Positions 1 through 5,594 of a stretch of 9,559 bases of DNA are shown in pieces. Position 1 is the stretch's first letter; the number at the start of each line of letters is the position of its first letter. Made by a program: the position numbers and the translations under genes. The stretch comes from Hyphomicrobiales bacterium (GTDB lineage: Bacteria; Pseudomonadota; Alphaproteobacteria; Rhizobiales; JAJFHC01). Below the pieces are notes generated by a model. That model ran no database searches. It saw only the letters and a list, made by a program, of their open reading frames with translations, and had not been told where the DNA came from. The stretch spans positions 1-9,559 of the forward strand of contig JAJFHC010000177.1 in the NCBI GenBank assembly GCA_021775835.1, written 5' to 3'.

Positions 1-81
1 CATGTCGGCGAACATCTGGACGATGACGTGATCTACGTGTTGTCTAAAAAAATACCGATCGACGCAGATTGCATCAATTGA
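1..81 (+). CDS. C-terminal end of an unidentified protein (partial)
   Basis: Frame 1 is open from the left edge for 26 codons and ends in TGA at 79-81. The other two plus frames hit stops by about base 30. The peptide begins HVGEHLDDDVIYVL and ends KKIPIDADCIN, which has a believable soluble-protein composition, but I do not recognise a family. It would converge on the minus-strand transferase gene that ends at 90, leaving only 8 bp between the two stops. No hairpin with a T-run separates them. The call rests only on an open frame and composition, so it could be chance. Confidence 0.4.
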   Translation, partial: HVGEHLDDDVIYVLSKKIPIDADCIN

Positions 82-89
82 CGGGTCAC

Positions 90-2429
90 TCAGTACCTGA
101 ATTTGTTCGGGAATGTTACGAGCAGACCGTCGATCTCATCGCTTTCAAGACGTTCATTGACAAGAGACGCGGCGTTCCGGTCATCAGAGATGTTGATCGA
201 CAGGTCCCAGGCAAACTGGCGCAGATCGAGTCGCTTGATTGTGCCGTTCAGGTATTTGGCGACAAACTCGCGTAGCCTCCAATCATATGTTACCGCATCG
301 AATTTTCCAGCGGCAAGGATTGTGTTCAGCTCTGCGGCCTTTGCTTCAAGTTCACTTCGGCTGCAATCGCGAAGGCAGTTCACGATAGCACTGGTTGGCA
401 GGTAATAGCCGTGCGTGAAGCCTGCTTCACTTACGGATCGTATCTGCTCAAAAGTTGCGCTGGACGATGTCTCAACGAGCGTGCGGTCGTGAAGTCGATA
501 GCGGCGATCAAGATCAGCGAGGCGGCGCAGGGCCAGTGCGAGATCTTTCTGTGATGGATTTTTCCAGTCCAGCCACAATCGCATTCGCGGCTTGTCTTTC
601 ATGGCCTCCAGCATCGTCTCCAGAGTGAGGCCGGTACTCTTCGCCGGTGGATGGTGGACGTGGAATTCGCCGTCAGTTGCATTGAAGACCAGATCCATTT
701 CCACACCGGCGAAAATATCCTTCGCTTCCAGAAGGGTGCCGATGGAATTGACACGGTGCGCCCAGACTTTCGGCCGGGCAGCGCCGGAGGCAATGACATT
801 GACGCGGGCGTTTTCCCAATGATCGTTGGCTTCTCCCCAGCGATCGTAGGTAATGGTTCCGTTTATGGAGCGACGGTCTTTGCGTACGAGCCGGTCACTA
901 AACAGGTTCAGTTCATCGTCCACCAGTTTTGAGTCGATTTTCATCAGGCCGGCAAGACTGTGAAACAGGTATTGAAGGGTGTAGGGATGGTTCTGATGGG
1001 ACGCGCCGACGGCCAGAGTCTCGCCATGGGCTTTCTGATAGGCTCGGTTCGGCCAGAGGAGAAAAGGGACTTCAATGTGAAAGTGCGAGTGCAGAGCGGA
1101 ATTGTGCCCGGTACCGAGCAACGGGGCTTCCCCGTGATCGCTGAAATAGAGCATGACCGCGGGCTCTTTCTGAACTGCCGTCATGTCAATCACCGAATTG
1201 ATAATCCAGTCCACGTACCTGACGGCGTTATCGTAGCAGGCAGCATCGCCGCTCTTGTTCTCATTGCCAAAAAATGCCTTGTCCGGCAGTGCGTCAAGTA
1301 CATCGAACCGGTCAGGAAAGTGCGTGCAATAGTTCAAATGGGTGGCGAACAGATGCAGGATAACGAGCTTCCGAGGCGACCGGTGGTTTGACAGGATCTC
1401 TTCCAAGGCAGGAAGCATGACGCCGTCATAATCCGTTTTCCAGAATTGCCTTCCCAGACTCAGGCTGAAGAAACGCGTCGAATTCGAGCTCATGGCCATC
1501 GTGGTTATCGGGTTGTCCCAGACGCCGTATTGATTTTGATTGCTGAGCCAATAGGTTTCGAACCCCGCGCGGTTCGCGACAGAAATGATGTCGTGCGCGT
1601 TTTCATCGTTGAAATCCTGGCCCTCGTCGCTGCCCGCCGTCGTCAGGGCGTTGGTCAGAACTGGGACCGTATGAGAGTGCGGTGAGATTACATCGGTGAA
1701 ACGTAACAACTGCTGCTTTCGTTGAGCCAGCAAAGGCGTCGTGTCACGGTGATACCCGTAAATACCCATATGCCGTCGGGTGGTGCTTTCACCGATAATG
1801 ACGATAACCGTTCCGGAAAAATCAGACCGCGCTTCAGGCACCGCTCCAGCCCGCCTCTTGTCCATGACTTCCTTGAACTTCGCGAATTCCGTTTGGTAGT
1901 GTTTCAGATATTGAATGACGGGCAACCTGTGAGCGGATTGAGCAGCGCCCGCCGTAAAAATCAGCGCCAGAATGCCAGCGTAAGTCGGTATCTTCTGGGT
2001 GGTTTCCCGGTGGGGACTGCGTATGGGAAACGTCACGGCAAGAAACATGACGGCAAGCGCGCCGGCAAGCGCCTGCCGCCAGGAAGAATTGTGATAGATA
2101 TAGAACACCGCCTCGCGCGCGTCTGTCTGGGCGACGGCCGCCAGAGCGTCCGGACTGATGTTTCCGAACGCAAGAATATGGGATTTGTAAGTGACTGCAA
2201 TCGTGACAATCGATACGCAGAATACGCTATAGACCGTTAACTGAGCGATACGAAAAGGCTGGCTTCCCGTCCTGGCAATCAGGCAGGCGAACGCGCCAAT
2301 GGCGATCGGTGCAAACGTGGCAAACACAGCCGTATCAAGAGGTTTGTGGTCCAGCGGGGAAAGTGTCACGAAAAACACGACCAGCCAGGCGAACGTATGC
2401 TGCCACGATCCACTCACCCAGGCCGACAT
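90..2429 (-). CDS. Phosphoethanolamine transferase-like membrane sulfatase-fold protein with a C-terminal phosphodiesterase-like domain
   Basis: Probable inner-membrane enzyme of the EptA/CptA type, which moves phosphoethanolamine from phosphatidylethanolamine to lipid A, core or another envelope glycan on the periplasmic side. Numbering is for 779 residues. Five hydrophobic segments lie near 10-24, 35-52, 63-81, 120-135 and 149-166. The catalytic domain (about 205-500) has IIGEST (metal ligand E214), HSHTVPVL (nucleophile candidate T254), YDNAVRYVDW near 399-408, SDHGE (metal ligands D431/H432) and HSHFHIEVPF. Residues from about 555 to the end form an extra domain with WAHRVNS (H558), GVEMDL (E577, D579), HVHHPP (590-595) and LWLDWKN (D621, K623). 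This spacing resembles GDPD/PLC-type or menorin (FAM151/DUF2181) barrels. The ATG at 2429 is preferred: AGGGGAGGG sits 6 nt upstream, whereas the ATG at 2447 has a weaker site. Ordinary EptA proteins are about 550 residues. Transferase family is fairly sure; acceptor and C-terminal role are inference. Confidence 0.85.
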   Translation of the reverse strand: MSAWVSGSWQHTFAWLVVFFVTLSPLDHKPLDTAVFATFAPIAIGAFACLIARTGSQPFRIAQLTVYSVFCVSIVTIAVTYKSHILAFGNISPDALAAVAQTDAREAVFYIYHNSSWRQALAGALAVMFLAVTFPIRSPHRETTQKIPTYAGILALIFTAGAAQSAHRLPVIQYLKHYQTEFAKFKEVMDKRRAGAVPEARSDFSGTVIVIIGESTTRRHMGIYGYHRDTTPLLAQRKQQLLRFTDVISPHSHTVPVLTNALTTAGSDEGQDFNDENAHDIISVANRAGFETYWLSNQNQYGVWDNPITTMAMSSNSTRFFSLSLGRQFWKTDYDGVMLPALEEILSNHRSPRKLVILHLFATHLNYCTHFPDRFDVLDALPDKAFFGNENKSGDAACYDNAVRYVDWIINSVIDMTAVQKEPAVMLYFSDHGEAPLLGTGHNSALHSHFHIEVPFLLWPNRAYQKAHGETLAVGASHQNHPYTLQYLFHSLAGLMKIDSKLVDDELNLFSDRLVRKDRRSINGTITYDRWGEANDHWENARVNVIASGAARPKVWAHRVNSIGTLLEAKDIFAGVEMDLVFNATDGEFHVHHPPAKSTGLTLETMLEAMKDKPRMRLWLDWKNPSQKDLALALRRLADLDRRYRLHDRTLVETSSSATFEQIRSVSEAGFTHGYYLPTSAIVNCLRDCSRSELEAKAAELNTILAAGKFDAVTYDWRLREFVAKYLNGTIKRLDLRQFAWDLSINISDDRNAASLVNERLESDEIDGLLVTFPNKFRY

Positions 2430-2476
2430 AAGCTGCCCTCCCCTCATCTTTCCCTGCGACAGGTCTCTGGAAATGC

Positions 2477-2683
2477 CTAAGCTCCATTCTGCTCAAAAGC
2501 CAACCTTTCGTCCGGCGCGGTGCCGAAGAGGAAGATCACATGTTGCTGATGGGCGGGACGGCTGCTCAACCTCTCGTACCAAGCTTCCACATTGTGCCGG
2601 ACGTGTTCCAGGCCAACTTCACCGACCGTCCACATTACCGGCATGACGTTGTTCGAATTGCGCCGTCCCCAAATCTCCAACAT
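2477..2683 (-). pseudogene. Glutathione S-transferase remnant with an in-frame internal deletion
   Basis: A 68-codon frame starting with ATG at 2683 and ending with TAG at 2477-2479. Residues 1-30 (MLEIWGRRNSNNV, then VMWTVGEVGLEHVRH) match the start of the bacterial GST-N thioredoxin-like domain, in which W-G-R-x-N-S-x-N-V-Q-K-V is typical. Residues 31-49 (NVEAWYERLSSRPAHQQHV) match the extreme C-terminal helix of the same family, usually found around residue 180-200. The middle of the GSH-binding fold and nearly all of the helical domain are absent, so GST activity is not expected. Frame, start codon and an AGGAAG-type ribosome binding site just upstream are intact, so a peptide may still be made. 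It lies 47 bp upstream of the transferase gene on the same strand and may share its transcript. I call it a decayed gene, though a retained micro-protein cannot be excluded. Confidence 0.75.
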
Positions 2684-3125
2684 CTTTTCTTCCTTTAGTT
2701 GACCGACAAGTTGTTCGGCACCCGCAAGCACACATACCGACAATGTTGTGGCGCAGCCGTTATAACGAATCAAGTTCCAAGACGTGCAAAAACAGTTCGC
2801 TTGCATCATCGCCAGTGCGCTTGCGGCGTCGCGGCCAACCCCCTGCAGAAAGTCACGTGCGGTTTTTCTTTCTCTCTCTCTCTCTTCTCGTTCTGCGATC
2901 ATGAAATGGAGCGACAATCCCAACTTGATCCCGGCTGAAATTCGGGGGGCCGTCGATGCCAGTCTATGTTGGGTTCGCTGAGGCCGTGGCAGTGGAATCA
3001 TGCTGATAGCTTGAATTTTTCTGCAAAATATAATTTTGGGCATTCCGGCTCATCGCGCCGGCCGCTCAGATGTTCTGCTCTTGGCAAATTGTCATTCTCT
3101 TCCCAACTCACGAGACCGAATAGGC
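2684..3125. other. Gene-free stretch between the GST remnant and the pcaD-like gene
   Basis: I see no convincing gene in these about 440 bp. A minus-strand open frame runs through it into the GST remnant, but its upstream part is low in family-like character and contains a run of Arg-Glu repeats translated from the CT tract. The stretch holds that pyrimidine tract (2863-2889) and a weak 5-bp stem around 3048-3064 that is not followed by a T-run. The promoter for the GST remnant and transferase gene should lie here, but I could not define convincing -35 and -10 boxes. Confidence 0.5.
2863..2889. repeat. 27-nt pyrimidine tract with seven TC dinucleotides
   Basis: Every base from 2863 to 2889 on the plus strand is C or T. 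The core 2871-2884 is seven perfect TC units, preceded by a T-rich part. On the minus strand this is a purine GA tract, some 180 nt upstream of the GST remnant start. Dinucleotide runs of this length are uncommon in bacteria and can slip. It is outside any gene I accept, so any effect would be on transcription or DNA structure. Confidence 0.8.
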
Positions 3126-3929
3126 TCAAATCGTCTCGGCTAGAAATCCGGCCATCAGCCGGTTGAATTCTTCCGGTTGTTCAACATTGGCCAGATGTCC
3201 CGCATCGGTGATGGTCTCAAGTCGCGCATTGGGAATGGCCTCGGTTATCGATTGGGCGTAGTCCGCGGGCGTCGCGATATCGCCATCTCCGGAAAGTATC
3301 AGGGTTGGTGCTGAAATTGCCTCGAGCCTGTCGCGGATATCAAAGTCGAGAATGGCGGCAGTGCAGGCCGCATAACCCTGGGCGTCGGTCCCGAGAGTAA
3401 TCGCCGCAAACCGGTCGAGAATGTCAGGGTTACGGATTGCAAAATTGTCTGTGAACCAACGTGCAAGCAGTCCGCTCACCAGCGGCTCCAGGCCATCCCG
3501 GCGCGCAGCCTTGACCCGGTCCCGCCACAGGTCGGTGTTAGTCATGTGTGCCGAGGCGCCGGCAAGCACCAGGCGATTGACGCGTTCGGGCGCCTGAACC
3601 GCCAGTTGCAGGCCAATCATGGCACCCAATGACACACCGCAAAAACATACCCGCTCCACCTCGAGGCCGTCGAGCAGCGCGATCAGATCGTCAGCAAGTA
3701 CTTCCATCGTGCAGTCACCCTGGATCACCGTACTCCCACCGTGACCGCGAACGTCATAGCGCAGGATCCGGAATTCTCTGGACAAGGCGTCGAGCTGACC
3801 GTCCCACAATTCCAGACTGGTCCCCAGGGAATGGCACAGGACTACGGTCGGGCCGTCCTTCAATCCGACGATCTCGTAATGCGTTTTCAAAGGCGAAGGC
3901 ACGGACGTTTCCTCAACTTCTGCCATCAT
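3126..3929 (-). CDS. pcaD: Alpha/beta hydrolase, 3-oxoadipate enol-lactonase-like
   Basis: Predicted cytoplasmic hydrolase of the PcaD family. PcaD opens 3-oxoadipate enol-lactone to 3-oxoadipate in the beta-ketoadipate branch of protocatechuate and catechol breakdown. In a 267-residue numbering, HSLGTSLELWD (from 33) forms the oxyanion region, DVRGHGGS follows near 59, GVSLGAMIG carries the nucleophile S100, SGDGDIATP the acid (probably D217), and DAGHLANVEQP the histidine H245. Length fits the family (about 260). The frame extends to a TTG at 3947, but the tandem ATGs at 3929 and 3926 are more likely starts; the ribosome site is weak (GGGA). It is divergent from the sox operon across a 138-bp gap with a long inverted repeat. 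No other pca gene is in the window, so the lactone substrate is inferred from similarity alone; a related ester or lactone hydrolase remains possible. Confidence 0.75.
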   Translation of the reverse strand: MMAEVEETSVPSPLKTHYEIVGLKDGPTVVLCHSLGTSLELWDGQLDALSREFRILRYDVRGHGGSTVIQGDCTMEVLADDLIALLDGLEVERVCFCGVSLGAMIGLQLAVQAPERVNRLVLAGASAHMTNTDLWRDRVKAARRDGLEPLVSGLLARWFTDNFAIRNPDILDRFAAITLGTDAQGYAACTAAILDFDIRDRLEAISAPTLILSGDGDIATPADYAQSITEAIPNARLETITDAGHLANVEQPEEFNRLMAGFLAETI

Positions 3930-4015
3930 TGATCCCGTGACCGGCAATGGCCCTGGTTGTGTCGGCCGGTGCCATGGTACGAAAGAGTCAAATGCATAAC
4001 TTTTTTTGTTTTACA

Positions 4016-4052
4016 ATCCGTTTCACATATTTCAATATTATGTGAAACGGAT
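4016..4052. promoter_or_regulatory. Perfect 14-bp inverted repeat, candidate operator between pcaD and soxB
   Basis: ATCCGTTTCACATA at 4016-4029 is repeated exactly in inverted form at 4039-4052, with a 9-nt AT-rich spacer (4030-4038). The centre (4034) lies 34 nt upstream of the soxB ATG and about 105 nt upstream of the pcaD-like start. A dyad of this length and symmetry, in a divergent intergenic gap, is what a dimeric regulator (GntR, IclR, LacI or similar) would bind. It is followed by coding sequence rather than a T-run, so a terminator is unlikely. No regulator gene is in the window and I could not match the site to a known consensus. An AT-rich stretch including seven T's at 4001-4007 lies beside it and probably contains promoter elements I could not resolve. 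Confidence 0.7.
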
Positions 4053-4067
4053 CCGATACAGAGTATC

Positions 4068-5318
4068 ATGCAACGCTATTCCTTCTTCTCGCTCGCGCGC
4101 AACGCCTTTACCGGGCACAAGAACTGGCAGGCGGTCTGGCGTAGCCCGCCCTTGCGCGATTCCTATGATGTCATCATCATCGGGGCCGGCGGGCACGGAC
4201 TGGCCACCGCCTATTATCTGGCAAAGAATCACGGCCTGACCAATGTCGCGGTGCTGGAGCGCGGCTGGCTGGGCGGTGGCAACATAGCGCGTAACACGGT
4301 GACCATCCGGTCGAACTATCTGCGCGATGCGTCGATCCCGTTTTTTGTCAAATCCGTAAAGCTCTACGAGGGCCTGACGCGCGACCTCAACTACAACATC
4401 ATGTTCTCCCAGCGCAGCATGATCGACGTGGTTCAGACCTACCCCAAACTGCGTGACCTCAACCGTCGCATGCTGGCCATGGACATCTACGGGTCGACCT
4501 ATGAGCGGATTGAAGTAGACGAATTGCGCCGCCGGATCCCCCCGCTCACCGGTGGCGGACCCGACAGCCGCCTGCCGATCATCTGCGGCATGGTCCATCC
4601 CACGGCCGCCGTCGCCCGTCACGATGCCATCGCCTGGGGTTTGGCCCGCGGCGCCGACGACCGCGGCGTGGAAATCCATCAGCACACGGAAGTCAATTCA
4701 CTGCTGCGCGGCCCTGACGGTTCGATCTGCGGCGTCGAGACCAATCGCGGTACGATCAGCGCGCCCAAGGTCGCAGTGGTCGTCTCCGGTCACACCACCA
4801 CATTGACCGAAACCGTCGGCCTGCGCCTGCCGCTGCAGACCTACAACCTGACGGCCTTCGTTTCCGACCCGGTCAAGCCGATCATCGATGTGGTCGTTAA
4901 CTGCCCTGACATTGGTGTCTATTTCAGTCAGTCCGACAAGGGCGAACTGGTGATAGGCGGTGCGACCGACCCGCAACAGTCGTTCAGGCGCGGCATCAAG
5001 GAGAACGTGTTCGAAGATGCCGTGACCGCCATGCTCGAACTGTTTCCCGCTTTCAAGCGCATGAAGATGCTGCGTCAATGGGGCGGGTCGCTGGACTTTG
5101 CCCATGACGCCACACCGATCGTCTCAGGCACGGATATCCCCGGGCTCTATGTCAGCGCCGGCTGGTGGGGCGGCTTCAAGGCCGTGCCCGCCGGCGGTAT
5201 GACGCTTGCCCACCTGATCGCCAATGATCACCCACATCCCTTGATCGAACCGTTCTCCCTCGATCGTTTCAAGCGGTTGGAATTCGTGCTCGAATCCGGC
5301 ACCACATCGACAAGGTAG
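4068..5318 (+). CDS. soxB: Sarcosine oxidase beta subunit (heterotetrameric type), divergent variant
   Basis: Beta subunit (416 residues) of a four-subunit sarcosine-oxidase-type enzyme; it holds FAD and covalent FMN and oxidises the N-methyl amino acid. The Rossmann FAD motif is DVIIIGAGGHGLATAYYLAK (34-53), followed by LERGWLGGGNIARNT and RSNYL, both close to the SoxB family. VARHDAIAW near 182-190 holds His185, which I take as the covalent FMN histidine by analogy with ARHD in known beta subunits. VIGGATDP and QWGGSLDFAHDATPIV are also family-like. The C-terminal flavin loop reads SAGWWGGFKAVPAGG (363-377), whereas typical SoxB has CGWGTGGFKA; this is a real departure. The start at 4068 matches the usual MQRYSFFSLARNAF opening; a longer open frame back to 3957 runs through the operator and is not used. 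Related N-methylglutamate dehydrogenase subunits share this layout, so the substrate is not fixed by sequence. Confidence 0.9.
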   Translation: MQRYSFFSLARNAFTGHKNWQAVWRSPPLRDSYDVIIIGAGGHGLATAYYLAKNHGLTNVAVLERGWLGGGNIARNTVTIRSNYLRDASIPFFVKSVKLYEGLTRDLNYNIMFSQRSMIDVVQTYPKLRDLNRRMLAMDIYGSTYERIEVDELRRRIPPLTGGGPDSRLPIICGMVHPTAAVARHDAIAWGLARGADDRGVEIHQHTEVNSLLRGPDGSICGVETNRGTISAPKVAVVVSGHTTTLTETVGLRLPLQTYNLTAFVSDPVKPIIDVVVNCPDIGVYFSQSDKGELVIGGATDPQQSFRRGIKENVFEDAVTAMLELFPAFKRMKMLRQWGGSLDFAHDATPIVSGTDIPGLYVSAGWWGGFKAVPAGGMTLAHLIANDHPHPLIEPFSLDRFKRLEFVLESGTTSTR

Positions 5319-5324
5319 CCGCCC

Positions 5325-5594
5325 ATGCTGAAGCTCAAATGCCCCTGGTGCGGCGCCCGTCATGAAAGCGAATTTGTCTGCGGCGGCCCAACCAAGGATC
5401 CTCGGCCTGAAGACGCCTCAAAGATCTCCGACGAAGACTGGATCGACTATCTGACCGTGCGCCCCAATCCGGTTGGGCCTTTGGTGGAGAACTGGTGGCA
5501 CCGCCATGGTTGCGGGCGCTGGTTCATCATTGAACGCAACACCATCACCCATGACGCGCGCACTCTGGACGAGGCTGATCCCGATGGCCGGTAA
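5325..5594 (+). CDS. soxD: Sarcosine oxidase delta subunit (zinc-binding)
   Basis: Small structural subunit (89 residues) of the tetrameric enzyme. The family signature is clear: CPWCGARHESEF at 6-17, GG at 20-21, an acidic W-I-D-Y-L segment (39-43), and ENWWHRHGCGRWF at 55-67. C6, C9, H59 and C63 fall exactly where the zinc ligands lie in characterised delta subunits. No catalytic role is expected; it packs against the other subunits. It starts 6 bp after the soxB stop and its last 11 nt overlap the soxA start, which suggests coupled translation and fixed subunit ratios. C19 is an extra cysteine beside the zinc motif, at a place that is usually aromatic; whether it matters is unknown. Confidence 0.92.
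   Translation: MLKLKCPWCGARHESEFVCGGPTKDPRPEDASKISDEDWIDYLTVRPNPVGPLVENWWHRHGCGRWFIIERNTITHDARTLDEADPDGR

Noticed and set aside
15..47. Bidirectional terminator between the left-edge gene and the transferase gene
   Set aside because: The ACGT-loop-ACGT stem is only 4 bp, and the A-run beyond it is not placed as the U-tract of the transferase transcript.
2477..3043. 188-codon minus-strand frame containing the GST remnant
   Set aside because: Only the part from the ATG at 2683 resembles a protein family. The upstream part translates the TC tract as Arg-Glu repeats, and the ribosome site favours 2683.
3048..3064. Terminator of the PcaD-like gene
   Set aside because: Only a 5-bp CCGGC/GCCGG stem with no following T-run on the minus strand.
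3930..3947. TTG start for the PcaD-like protein
   Set aside because: A TTG start with no good ribosome site is less likely than the tandem ATGs at 3929/3926, and it would add six residues that the family lacks.
3957..4067. N-terminal extension of soxB
   Set aside because: It would translate the palindromic operator, and known SoxB proteins begin at the MQRYSFF-type motif.
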